Positions 36,901 through 49,016 of a stretch of 64,000 nt of DNA are shown one piece after another. The notes below the pieces were generated by a model. That model was given only the letters and a program-made list of their open reading frames with translations. It ran no database searches and was not told the DNA's origin. Within the stretch, counting starts at the first letter, position 1. Each line of letters starts with the position of its first letter. Location: the NCBI GenBank assembly GCA_018697195.1, contig CM031864.1:22540370-22604369 (forward strand), in the 5' to 3' direction. The position numbers and the translations under genes are program-made. Origin of the DNA: Certhia americana. Lineage: Eukaryota > Chordata > Aves > Passeriformes > Certhiidae.

Positions 36901-39900
36901 CTAAACACAGATTTTCATAGTTCATACTATTGGCCACTGTGTCCAAGTTCATCTGGAGTTATTTGGGCACTCTCCTGCTTTTATAGCTCAGATTCTTCAC
37001 ACTTTTCTATTTGAGTCCTGTGATGCTTTGACTTCTCTGCTATGTTTGGGATGCTCCCATATTGTTTTCAATTTGGCTGGAGTAGCTTTGCTTGCTTGCA
37101 AAATCCAAGGCTTTATTTTAGACCTTTGATACACTCTTTCCAAGTGTTTTGATATACTCTCTGAGCGTTTACACCAAATTCAAAGCACCGTCCAGTTTTG
37201 TACCAGGAAGCTGGCTCTTCCCTCCATATTGTGAGGTTTATTGTAGTTCAGATCTGTTAAAGACTTCTCTGTTCTCACTCCTTTTCTATTGCTTGCTTGA
37301 AATTGGCTTTCTTGGTTTTTGGTTTGGGTTTTTTTTATTTTTTTGCATGGGATATTTTACATGTAGCCTGATTCATGCCTCCTTCTAAGCACTGCAAGTC
37401 TTAACTGAACATTAAATATTTGCTGAAAGTTGTGGGTGACGCAGGGTAGATTTTCTAAGCATCCTGTGCTCCTGGGAAGTTAACTGCAGTAAGAAATGCT
37501 AAGCAGTACAGAACTTTCATCAGAACTTCTGAATTTTTTGAGCTGTCATCTAAAAATTGTAACTTAAAAAAAATAAAACTCCTGTAAATGAAACTGGTTC
37601 TGATGTTCATGAATCTAACTTTGCAGTTCTGCAAGAAGAAGTTCTTTTACATGTTAAGCGCAAAATGATTCTATGAGGAAAATGAGCTTGAATCTCATTA
37701 GGCATCATCCTGTATTAATGGAACTGGTTCACTCATATTTTATTCATTAAATAATATTTGTCAGTGTGTTTTTCTATTTTAAACTCTTACTGTAAAAGAG
37801 AGCATTATCACCTTAAAGTATTTGTTTTCTAGAGTGAATGCCAATATTATCCAGTCAGGCCATATTCTCCTAATTATGCTGAGGGTTTCTTTCCTAACAG
37901 CATTTATTTTCGGGTGTCAACAATACTTCAGTTAAATGTAGTGTAAAGTGCACTTCTTTAGCAAACTTGTCCTTCAGAAAAGGGTTTTTTCTGTCTTTAA
38001 AACACCACTAGATTGTTTCTTTCTGTCAGTGCATGATACAATAGAAATCTTAAATCAATAACACTTCTTATTCCTCTGCAATTGATGCATAACATCCTTC
38101 TTCACACAGAGGTTTAATGTGTTGTAAATTAATTATCTGGAATGCGTAGAGGGTCAATGGACCTTGGTATGACCAGGATGTAAAGTTAAAGTGTTCCATT
38201 TCCTTCCAGCCCTGCTCAGCTCTCTTGCCGACTCCTCTCTCTGTTTCTGCCATGCCATCTTCTGTACTTTGGTCCCTTAAGTGTTGTTAATGCCCCTGGA
38301 GGGCTTGATCAATAGGAAAAATTTGCTTTACCATAAATTTGTCCACCAATTTTCTTTATTCTGAAAATGGAGTACCTTTCTTAACTGGACTTGTATAATG
38401 CTCCTTAGTAAACTATTCATACTCTCAGAGAAATTTAAAATAATGGGCTTATTTTAAATCATAATGAAATTGCATAGATTCTGCATAAACAATGCAGATG
38501 TAATTTTTGGCTTTTAGATGCCTAAAAATGAATCAACTATGCTTCAAAGGTCTGTCAGGAGGAGTTTTTCTTTACTGTATCTACACATTGGTCCACATAG
38601 ATGAAGAAGTGTTATTAACTGTGAAGAAATGCTGAGGGAGAGATTCTCAACCATGAAGAGTGCAATTAAAACATGCATTCACTGGGTTTAAAGTAGCCAA
38701 TTTCCTTTAAAAAATCAGAGAGGCCACCTCTATTACGTCTTTTGAAGCCAGCTTGGCTATTAGTTGCTAGGGTAACAAGATCCAAGACAGTGAATAAGTC
38801 CTGTCCAGAAAGCACAGCGTTATGGGTGTCTAAGACGAAGGCAAAGAGATACTAGTAGGAACATTCAATTGTGGATTAGTTTAATTTTTAATCAGTCTTT
38901 TTACTACAAGGATGGACAAAATATGTGTATGTTTATAACTAAAAAGGGGCTGGTGTATTTTAATTGTCTGAGTAACAGATGACACTAAACTATTAAAGCA
39001 GAAAATGCTTCAAATCTCAATAAAAAGAAAAGAGGTGCTACTTAAAACTCCCAGCATGGTGGTGGGATCAATTTAATGTCCTGTGCTGTGTCAATGTCAC
39101 TTTCATAAACTTTTGCTGAAGTGCTTTTCCTACTGTATGTTGAATGATGTTGTCAGGACTGTGAGTCGGGGGTACGGTGGATTTGAGTCTACTTTACTTC
39201 CCTTGATGAAAAGGTCACTGCCACTTGTAAATCTGTTTTACTCCCTGCACAGTTGTTAGTGTCAAAGTCTGTCAGCTCTGTGGGATGTTAAAATTATACA
39301 ACTGTGGTAGGAACAAGGATCACAAATTCCCAAGTGGTACATCCCAAGAAAAAGTCTCTGATCTTTGTGTGTAAGTTCTGTGGAAAGTTTTTCATTCAGG
39401 ATTTTCAGCTCACTGTGGCTTGATTGCAGAAATAAACATTTCTGTTCTATTCCTCCCATCTGGTGGACCTTCCCCACTGATAGCTCATCACAGGGCACTT
39501 ATGTCTGTAGCTCATGGTTGCAAGTGAAAAAAATCTCTGCTTTATTTTTTTAAGGCTGCAAGGGCTCCAGTAAAAGCACAATTAAAACCTGGCCTGTGTT
39601 GTGTTATGTGATTATGTTTTGACAAATCATCACTTTAGATCAGCTTCACAATTATTCATAAGTTATTTGGAAAATACAAGGAATAAACAGGAAGTAAAAC
39701 AACTAGCCAGTTTAGGGGAAGACACCTGACCTCCAAACCAAGCTTCCATCCAGTGTAAGACACGCAAATGAAGAAACTTCCAAGAACCTAAACTCTCTTT
39801 TCCCTTACTCGTAGCATCATAGAAACTGTTCTGTGCATATGCAAAGATAGTTTTTTACTCAGCACTTTTCCCGTGTGAGTTGTCATATTTTGCCAGTATG

Positions 39901-40642
39901 CAGCAAATGCAGTGGGAGCACAACCAGCTGCCAAGAGCAGCCGTGTCCTCTGAGTGTGATTGATTACGACACCGAGTTTTTGAAGTTTTATGCTCTGGCT
40001 ATGCAGGAGATGGACACAAAGTTCTTTGCATGTGAAGTATGGCCAGAGCTTTTAAGTGGTCAATTGCCTGCTTAATCCAAAGGCCTTTGCTAAGAGAGAG
40101 TCAAGCTTTTCATACCGTGAGCTATTTCCATATGACCTTGCAACTAAATTGATTTTTGAACGAAGTGGAGTAGTTTGCTGCTGAGGAGACAGAATGGGAC
40201 CCGAAAGGGGCAAACACTGAATCTTTTTGGCTTGACTTTCAGTCAAGGTAACTCACTGGGGTCCTGAAGGTGATGCAAGTAAACATCTGCCAAGTGAATC
40301 TTCGTGTCAAGGCAGCCATTGTGGGCAAACTGGGAAAGGCAGCTGTGGGTAAACATATATCAGTGTGCCAAGTAACCATCAGCATGACAGGGAAGAGGAC
40401 GCACTATGATCCTGATTTTCTTTTGCTTTAATTTTGAAATTCTCTTCATGTGCTGCTGAATCTGACCTAGAAGCTGTCTCAGACACTCTATTCAATGATA
40501 TGAAAGCAGAAACTTTCATATGAAGTTTTTCTTATTGTCTGTTAAAGATTTGAATGATAGGTAAACAAATGAGAGAGAAAAAAAGCCTTGAAGCTTTAAT
40601 TACTCTGAGAAAAAATTCACTGCCATCTCTATCAATCACTAC
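33906..40642. other. Noncoding stretch
   Basis: No supported gene. A 142-codon minus-strand frame at 35832-36260 ends in a stop that overlaps an AATAAA hexamer. An RFX X-box-like motif lies at 38763-38776. Confidence 0.45.
38763..38776. promoter_or_regulatory. RFX X-box-like motif
   Basis: GTTGCT-AG-GGTAAC carries two inverted half-sites of the form RGYAAC separated by two bases, the arrangement bound by RFX factors. It is isolated from any recognised promoter. Confidence 0.4.
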
Positions 40643-40728
40643 CTTGGTTTTATAGATATCTTTTAAAATGTCATCCAATTTGCCTTTAAGATCACAAACA
40701 CTTCTGTAAAATTCTCCTTCCCTGTCTC
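40643..40728 (-). other. Candidate coding exon (unidentified product)
   Basis: An 86-base minus-strand segment. The acceptor is ...ttatgctgtaattctctcag|GA and the donor is ACCAAG|GTAGTG. It is open for 28 codons after two leading bases. The peptide (DREGEFYRSVCDLKGKLDDI, then LKDIYKTK) is charged and helix-like, unlike most random AT-rich translations. No family recognised. It is phase-incompatible with 42031-42120 as drawn. Confidence 0.25.
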
Positions 40729-42030
40729 CTGAGAGAATTACAGCATAAAAATTCACCTTTTCCCTTTCTTATCAGATTTATTTCTGCTATTTGAAATTGT
40801 CAAAATCTAAATGGCAGGTATTTGTACTTATATAATTAGAAAGTTGAATAGATGTCTGTCATATCAGTGCTCGTGTTTGCTGAAGAATCACAATGTTAGA
40901 CAGAGGGCATGTCTGAGGAATGTAAACAAACATCCACCTTATCAGGAGTTTTACCACTGAAAAATAGAAAATAACACTTTTTTTCCTACCCTCTGCCCTC
41001 CCTTATCCCTCTAATTCTCTAGAATTTGCTCAATCTTTTGCAGTTTCTAATTTTCAGCTTCTCTAGGCACAGGCAAACAAAGTACAATTACACAATCTTG
41101 GAATGATTCTTTTAAACAGGAAAAGTGGTTCCACACTCTCAGGTCTGGTCATGTAATTGATGTCTGGTATACAGCTACATTTTCACTCTGAAATAAAGTA
41201 AAGAAATGTGCGTATGCTAATGTATTTGCATACATCCTGGTGATGTTTTTATTCTTTATAAAAACAGATTTTCAACAAATTATTATCTATAATTCAGGAT
41301 AAAAATCAGATATCTATTTATGATATAAATAATCAGATTTATTTAATTATTTTATTTGGGACCAGTCTTCTACTTTTATGTCTAGGCAAAAGGAAATAGA
41401 GCTTAAAACAAAGACTCTGCCAGGATTTTGAGAGCTTCGGAAAAATTACTACAGATAAAAAATTGTTTAAGGCCTTGTGTAGCACTTCCAGCCTTTCCAA
41501 GGGAAAAGGGTTGCCTAGTTGTACAAGTATTCAGTATAAATTATTAAAGTATAAAGGATTAAACCTTTCCATTAGTAAATTAATTTGAAATACTGAATTT
41601 TAAAGTGGTTACAAAGCACTGTGGTCCTTGTGATAAGAGATAATACTTAGGTGCTCCTTATTCTTTGAGTCTCATTTAGCCATTGTGAGCTTCATGCAGA
41701 TGACCTAAAATGAGCTTGTTAAACACCTGCCCACGAGTATCTCCCAGGCATTATTGGGCTTTTTGCTTATGCTTAACCCTTGCCTTTCTTCAAATTTTCA
41801 GTCATATTCTTACTGCTTCCTTTCATGGCAGACAAAATTACACCCCTTTGCACTTCCTAAATATATGTATTCTATGTCAGCCTGCAGAGGTTTCCTATTT
41901 TCTCAGTCTCATGCTATTATTATGTGTTCTCTCTCTTTTACTGTATTTTAAATAAAGATTTCAACTTCTTAAATGCACTGGAACAGCTTTTCACTTTCAT
42001 CACAGTTTTCCAGATCTCCCATCTACTTAC
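40729..42030. other. AT-rich noncoding stretch
   Basis: Very AT-rich around 41240-41360, with paired octamer-like sites (ATGCTAAT 41214-41221 and ATTTGCAT 41224-41231). No gene seen. Confidence 0.5.
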
Positions 42031-42120
42031 GCAGTCTGTGCTGTCCAAGTCACAGCCGCTTCTCCTGGTATTCCAAGAAGGCACTTTCTCCTTGTAGTTT
42101 GTGTTTCTATTATTTCTATT
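42031..42120 (-). other. Candidate coding exon with strong splice sites
   Basis: A 90-base minus-strand segment open for 30 codons, phase 0 at both ends. The donor is GACTGC|GTAAGTAG, with a full GTAAGT, and the acceptor is ...gaccttgttctcag|AAT. The peptide begins NRNNRNTNYKEKVPSWNTRR and ends in DLDSTDC. It has the best donor of the minus-strand candidates. Unrecognised product. Coding status depends on conservation. Confidence 0.28.
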
Positions 42121-42396
42121 CTGAGAACAAGGTCTTTTGGTATACAAAAGGTGAACCAGGCAAACTATTAAGTGCTTTGCCCCAGCATGAGTTTGTGTGA
42201 AGACTCCTTGTGTGGATTCTTACAGCAGCAGCCCAAAGAACCTCTTATTTGTACGTCCAATACTAAAGGACTAGATGTGGACATGTAAATTTGCTGTAAG
42301 TTTTGCAATATCTGATATGAAGCATCAATATATTTGTGTTAGGCTAGAGGGCTTCAGGTTTTTTTGAGAGAAACAGTTGTGTGAGATGTGCATCAT

Positions 42397-42411
42397 GTTA
42401 CCCTTGGTAAC
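42397..42411. promoter_or_regulatory. RFX X-box-like motif
   Basis: GTTACC-CTT-GGTAAC matches the X-box pattern GTNRCC-N0-3-RGYAAC exactly with a 3-base spacer. No CpG island or start site is seen nearby. Confidence 0.42.
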
Positions 42412-42552
42412 AACATTTTTAAAAAAAACTTCAGCTCAGTAATGTGGCTCAAGCAGAGGTTGAAACTGAAGCCTCTGCTCAGCTGAAATGGGAAATTGTA
42501 TTTGGGAAGAAGTGAATAAATACCCATGACAAATCTTCAGCTGCTCTAATTC

Positions 42553-42600
42553 ATAATGGAAATTCATTCCCGTAATGGAAGATCATTCATAAATGATCAT
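42553..42600. repeat. Degenerate tandem repeat, period about 19 bp
   Basis: ATAATGGAAATTCATTC (42553-42569) recurs as GTAATGGAAGATCATTC (42572-42588). The second copy runs into an inverted GATCATT-CATA-AATGATC. The TAAT cores resemble homeodomain half-sites. Confidence 0.6.
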
Positions 42601-43066
42601 TACCCTAAACAGAGGCTCTCAGTGGCAATAGTAATTTAGGCTGGGAGCAAGAACAATTATGTTGATCAAACTATACTAAAGGAGGAAGTTTATAAAGATT
42701 ATCAATTTGTGACAAATTTTTTGCTCTGGAAAAAAAAAAGTTTATACTGATACTTCAATTTGCAGAAGCATAGTCTTTAAAAAACCCCAAAGAATCACTA
42801 GAACCTGTAACACTTTACCCTGCCTCATTGAATTGCTCTTCTGCAGCAATTTTGAAGGAAAAACAATTAAGAAGAGATAGTGTATGCATAAGTGCTAAAT
42901 ACGTGGAACATTCCCAGCCACTGCCACATGACAGTAATCCTGTCCCTGGGGTCAGGCTGTTCACTGGTAATTTCAGTGTGAGGAATCTCTGGGATGGTGA
43001 ACCTGCTGAACGGGGGAAAACTGGTGACCTGCCACTCCTAAACCAGGATATACTGTGCTCCTGTAC

Positions 43067-43199
43067 TTGTTCATTCAAAAATCTCTGCCACAAATCCAGA
43101 TAATCTGTCTTTTCTGCTAAGATACAGAGCTGAATAATTTTATAAATTAATTCTTTTGGAACCATCTTTCTAATTGCTTCAACATTTTAATTGTTTCAT
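43067..43199 (-). other. Candidate exon with a frame break
   Basis: On the minus strand an acceptor-like tract (...catacaacacttccag|AT) opens into a frame reading ETIKMLKQLERW, which stops at TAA after about 17 codons. A second frame, overlapping by one base, starts MVPKELIYKIIQLCILAEKT and runs to a GAACAA|GTACAG donor-like site. The two halves together look like one helical segment broken by a single missing base near 43167-43171. It may be a broken exon, an assembly indel or chance. Confidence 0.18.
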
Positions 43200-46100
43200 C
43201 TGGAAGTGTTGTATGTACCTCACAGGTGCAGTGGCATTCTGCGTTTATTTATACCTAATATTTGATGTATCATTTTTAATATAAAAAAATATTGCTACAT
43301 AAGTCCCTTTATATAGACAAAAAAAAAGAAGGGAAAAAACCCCTCCATCATTTCCATACACTCACCCTCCATGTACAGTTATGATCTGAGTTGCCCCTAT
43401 TGTTGGTTAATGTATGAATAACAGCCTGCATTTCCCACCTGCGATCAGTTTTTACTGCAGGAATAAAGCAAGGTCAAAATAATATCTAATGTTTAGACAG
43501 CATGCTGGTAGTGTGCCTGTAAGCAGACTATTCTTAAATAATAACAACAAATTAGCATTAAAAGCTCTCCACAACAAGATGTGCTAAAATCATACTGGAT
43601 GCTCAGGGACCTGTGCAAAGAAAATGTAATATGCTGCTTTCTAGTGCTCTCATCTTCAGCTGCTGTAGTGTCAGTTATGTCACTACAGCTTTTCAGAGGT
43701 GGAACCAACATGACTCAAGAAAATAACAAAACAAGAAAAGAAAAAATAAACAGAAATAAACTCTGGATGCAAGAAGAGAGAGGGTTGCAAGCAGAGAATG
43801 TTTTGCTCCAGTGCTGAGTTTGAAGGGGCTGCCCTCTTTAGCACAATGGGAGCCAGCTTCCCTGCTGTGTTCTCTGAAGTAGCTCGTTGCAGCACAGTAA
43901 TATTATATCTTAATAAGCATAACACTCTGAACTGAGGCATATTTTTAAGTCAGACACATGGGAGGGAAACATATCAGAGCAGAGCTGTGTTATTTTTAAT
44001 GGAGCATGTGTTTGTCTTGTAAGTGTGTCAGAAGAAAAGGAACAGGTCTCAGGTTTCTTCTCACCATGTCTAACGTAGGATGGGCACTCCAACTGCCTCT
44101 CTAAGTGACATCAGTGGTCTTTGATATTGCAAATAACACTGGATGGTCTGGACTACACTTGTACCTCGCATTCAGGGACATTGAATGACAGTGACATTGT
44201 GCGTTTCAGCATTCATTGAAGCTCTCCTTCAGATGACGGAGATTGAAGCTCTTTGAAAACCACGGAGACCAAGATAGCTTTCATTCAGTAAACCAGATTG
44301 TCAGAAGAGACTGTCCTTTTCCCAGCTTTGCATGGGTGGGTGGTACAGGTGATGGGACACATGCTCTGCAGGAAAACATTTCCGTTTACATTCAGCTGGA
44401 AAGTGGATCTTGCAGTGTGGAATTGATAACTGCTACGTGTACCATACTGCAGCCCATGCCACTCACCTCTCATTCTTAACATCAAAACCAATATTAGAGT
44501 AAAAATGTTTGCAATGAAATTCCTAAGGAAATTTTAAATTTCAATTAATATTGATAATGGTTTTTTTAATAAGTTTTAGGTCAAGATGTATCATAGATCT
44601 ATTTTCCACAGAGCACAGAAAACATACACTTATTCTGTCTTTGTGGTATGACCGGATCTAGTCTTACATTCAGCAGCCAGCTGAGGCTGCTTGTCTATTA
44701 TAGTCTCTTCCACCATTCCTGACAAATGAACAAATAACTAGATGCCCTGTGAAACATTTTAAATAGAACTGTCTCCTGAAAAAGCCGTTACTGACAGAGA
44801 CAGGTTCGATCCAGATCAAGGGAACCTGCTGAGGAGTAGAGAAGATCAATACTGGTCACTGTCTTTTTCATTTCAGATTTTTTTTTTTTTAAACTAAGCA
44901 TAGGTAAAAATTATGATGAATAAAGTAAAGCAGAAAACAAGCAATCTATAAACTGAAGTGCATCCTTCTTATTAAACCTTATTGTGCTCTTAAAGCAGTA
45001 GCAGAAGCTGTTGCTATGAACTCTATCATGCAAAAGGCTTTCAAAACAGCATTTAAAACTATGTATTAGCTAGAAACCACTTTGCCCACAAATTCTGAAA
45101 GAGCTGAAAGTAGCTTTTGAAAAGGAACCAATGTATTTCATGGCAGAGTAAATTAGTTGCTATTTTTTTACTCTTGAAGTATTTGATCAAAATCCAGTAC
45201 TGAACATAGTGTCTTAAATTAATTCTATTTAGAGTGCTTCTCTGCTGGTTGCAACCTGGATCCTACAGCACAAACTGCGCCCCTTTCTTGTTGTGTTCTT
45301 TGGAGTTTGCATGAAGATTCCATGTTTCCAATGCCAGCTGGAGGTGCTAGGGTCACGTTCTTATCTTTGGGAAGAAGGCATGGGTTTGTGTACAGATCAA
45401 ACATGATTATTTTTATTTTCTCTATTCAAATAGCATCATCCACTCTGACTTATCTTAGCAATGAAAATAGCAATTAAGAGAAAAGTCACCAAGTCTAAAT
45501 CAGCCCAGTAAAGGAGAACTATAAAACAAAATTGGGCAGGTTTCAGGAAGCAAGGCTGGCATTATAGCCACAATATTCTTAATAGCCTTTTGCTAAGTCC
45601 AGGAATTCAGTTTGCAATATAATCAATCCTCTACAATCCACAAGTATTAAATTCATCATTAGAATGTTGTTTTCTCCTTCCCAAACCTTCCATATAACGA
45701 GGACCTCAGCAAGATGAAAGGCATTTGTTACTGAGAACAGCCTTAAGGAAAGCAAAAAGCAAATCTGGAAAAATATATTCATATTTTTCTGGAAATGGGT
45801 AGTATTCATAAAACTTTTAGTAAGTTCAAGGTCAACTTGTTCTCCTTCTGTATACAATTCATAACAGGCATTTGACAACTCTGTGACAGTCTAGCAGCTG
45901 AACTGAATGTATTGGGCTATCCAGTTTAAATAAAAACTAAATCTTCATTGTGAAATGAGTACAACAAACCCAAGAAGAGCAAAAGGCTTTCCTGTTTCTG
46001 AAAAGCCAAATAAGATCAACAAATGCAGCTACAAATGAGAGGAAATAGATCTGATTTTGATAAATAAGCAGATGTATGCACAAATGGCAAGAGATTATGA

Positions 46101-48787
46101 TCCTTCACACCACGGTGGTGGTGTTTTCTTACTTAAGGGAAACTTAATAATCCTGAGCATTCCACAGATTTTTTTTTTTTTTTTTTCAGTATACTGTGTC
46201 TGCAAAATTACATAACATCAATGAGATATTGACATTTTGCAGTTACAATTACTGTGAACTTGTCTTTTCAGTCCCTATAAAAAGACCACCCTGGTATTTA
46301 TTTAATGTTGACTATGCTCTGGGATACAGTAGAAGGTATCCCCTAATGGCTGTTGTCCTACAGGAAAGTGAGGAGATTACACTAATTGGATTGGAATAAT
46401 GAGATTTTCATCTGACTTCAAAACCTGGTGAAAATAGCAGTTCAGGAGCCACAGAAACATATGTTTTGGAAATCCCAGGGATATTAAGTTTTGTATCCAT
46501 GCAAATTCTGAGGTTGGGTGCATTTTCACTTCTAATATTTTTCTTTTTATTTACTGTCATCATGGATCTTAGAGAACTTATTCTTTGTTATGTACATTCA
46601 AAACAAAGTAGATAAACATAATGTACACCTACCTTTTATAACAAGTTCTTCTAACTAAAAATTAATATTAATATGCTGGATGTTGAAGACCAGTGGACCA
46701 GCTCATACCGTCCCCCCCACTGCTTCCAAATGGCACAGGTATTTCTAACAATGAAAGTGCATCATATCACCAATTGTCTTTTCTCTTTCAGCAAGACATA
46801 CAATGAAAATCAACTAGCAATTATTTTATGAGAGGGTTCACGGACTAAAGATCAACTATAAATTGAGAGGAGTATTGAATTCACAATAAACTCAGTTCCT
46901 TTTTGGAAATCACTACCTGATTTTGTTTTTAAAGCTGCCATGGGTTTTCAACAGGATTCTTACTCTAAGCACTCCGTATCTTTCATCAGCCAGCACCCAC
47001 TGAATGACTACCAGGGATGTCAGTGTCAAATTCCTCTGCAGATGTCCAGCTAGACTCTCTACGGGGATTTATCTAAAAGGGCTTGCTGCAGGAATGATGT
47101 TACTAACAGTTCCACCTTCCCTGCTCTGCATCTTTCAAATATCAGCTATAAATATTTTGAATATACTCATTATTTAAAATTTTAGAGCTCTTCCCTGATT
47201 TTGCCAGGTATTTTAGACGGCTTTCTGCCTACAGTTATAATGTATGTCTCTAGTCCAGAAAGACAGCTGAAAGCACAATGGCTCTGCCTCTATATTTGGA
47301 AACATCTGCTGTTTCATTTCCATGATGCACAGTTTTGTGCAGTTCTGAGAGGAAGAACAAGTCTGGCATAGGAGACATTAGTTTATGGTTAAATATTTTG
47401 ATACTGAAATTTGGATTCCCTCTTATCTAGCCCTCTGGTAGTTCTCCTCCTTTGAGTAAAGGATGCTGAAATAGTTGCTTAATGGCCCTCTGACTGTTTA
47501 TTATGGAAAGAAATCCCATCCCTGGTGAGGCAGCCCTTTCAGGAATCAGCAATCTGCTTCCTCCATATCATTTTGTCTTTCTTGAGAGAAGCATGGAGGC
47601 AATAAAGTGTGTTATGGAGTGAAAACTAAATTGACTTGGGAGGAGCTTTGGTTTCAGGAGTCTCTAGATTCAAGGTGAGATGTTGAAGATCAGGGAGATT
47701 TGCTTTACTGTAATTTCTATGAAGCATTTTTGAAAAAACTCCATCATATAAAAGCCTAGTTGCACTTTCAGGAGAAGTGTCCTTTGATGAGTTCAGAAAA
47801 TCTGGCAATATGGCAAAATTCTGTTCTTTATAATCGTTTATTATTTTTAACGGTCTGTCAAATAATTTGTGGAGAACACTGTGTAAATGATCTTAGCACT
47901 GCTTTTTGGGGGGCTAAGGTAAATTGCAGCACTGGGTGCTAGGAATAGTTTTGACTTGTATCCTGAGCTTACCTAAAAAAGGGCCCTTCTACTGGTATTT
48001 CCATGGTGTTCAATTGTTAATCACTGTTGGATCCAGGACATGGCTCTGTGGTCTGACACAGCACCATGACACCCATGGACGTTTGTTCCAGAGAAAAGGC
48101 CAGAGTTAAATCTTGCATGGCTTCAGAATCAGGCCATGGGGTTTTTTCTTTTCAATAGTGATTATCAGTGGAAAATTTAAATTAGAGCCAGGAGAGAGTA
48201 TGGGGGCTTAGGAGACCTAGGATAACACATCTGGGAAATGCTGTTTTGTATTCTTTGAGACTGAGTATTTTCTGAGTGTGTCAGTCTACAATAAGGCTGT
48301 TAAGTGTACTGACAGAAATTTTGGAGAATGTTGAAAAATTTTATTTTTGAGAAGCCTTCATACAAATTGTATTTAAAAACTCCCTTGTGCATTCATTATG
48401 TAGGAACTTCGTTATATGCTTTCTTGTAGTACAATTCTATTGGCCAGGAACTCTCACCTTTAAAAGACTGGGGAATGAAGAGATGTCTTATTTCTACAGA
48501 GAGAACAGACTCTTTTTTCCCCCTCTTAAATTTAGAACTTGGTGGAGTCTTTCTTCGGCAAAACTAAGAAAGTGCACGTTTTTATCTGACAGATTCAATT
48601 TGGTTTCTCAAATTTTCTGAATCTCTATGATAAAAGCTACAAAGATCAAACTATTCCATCACTTGACCTGAAAGTAATACAATACAGTTTAATATAGGAA
48701 CAATATTTTGCCCTAAATGCTATGTTAAGGCTGTCTATCAATAATTCAGCTCTTATATAAAATATTCTTGCAAATAAGGTATTTTAC
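43200..48787. other. Noncoding stretch
   Basis: No supported gene. T runs lie at 44878-44890 and 46169-46186. A plus-strand acceptor and polyadenylation pair lies at 46792-46890. Minus-strand frames at 45579-45878 and 47626-47808 have some coding-like composition but poor donors. Confidence 0.45.
46169..46186 (+). repeat. Poly-T run (18 T) ending in CAG
   Basis: A long T run immediately followed by CAG resembles an ideal 3' splice acceptor on the plus strand, but what follows has no clear donor-bounded exon. It may simply be a mononucleotide repeat. Confidence 0.85.
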
Positions 48788-48842
48788 CTCAAGAACAAAT
48801 GATTTGATTTGTGCAGGTATATTTTCAAAGAATAACAGATTT
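48788..48842 (-). other. Candidate short coding exon (unidentified product)
   Basis: A 55-base minus-strand segment. The acceptor is ...gtttctttcactcttcacta, then gcataaacag|A. The donor is CTTGAG|GTAAAA. One leading base is followed by 18 open codons (NLLFFENIPAQIKSFVLE). Both splice sites are good for their class. The length is small, so chance is a serious alternative. Confidence 0.25.
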
Positions 48843-48993
48843 CTGTTTATGCTAGTGAAGAGTGAAAGAAACCCAAGGGTGAGAAATAGAACAAGACAAG
48901 GTTTAGGGAAATATGTGGGCTTGGAAGGAAAAATTATGAACATTTTGAGCTGTTGGACCTATAGCATGGAATGTGTCTTAATAACTCTATTGC

Positions 48994-49016
48994 TTTTTTT
49001 TTTTTTTTTTTTTTTT
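48994..49016 (+). repeat. Poly-T run (23 T)
   Basis: The longest mononucleotide run in the window. Likely length-variable. Confidence 0.95.

Noticed and set aside
37646..37676. Second plus-strand CR1 3' end, suggested by aatgattctatga
   Set aside because: Only the 13-base terminus matches well; the upstream sequence does not follow the family pattern closely enough.
42430..42487. microRNA-like hairpin (TTCAGCT...AGCAGAGG / CCTCTGCT...AGCTGAA)
   Set aside because: The 5' arm has a bulge of about 15 bases and the stem is short; it does not resemble a pre-miRNA.
44285..44491. Minus-strand open segment after a strong acceptor-like tract
   Set aside because: Two other frames of the same stretch look equally coding-like, which shows that composition alone cannot be trusted here; no donor.
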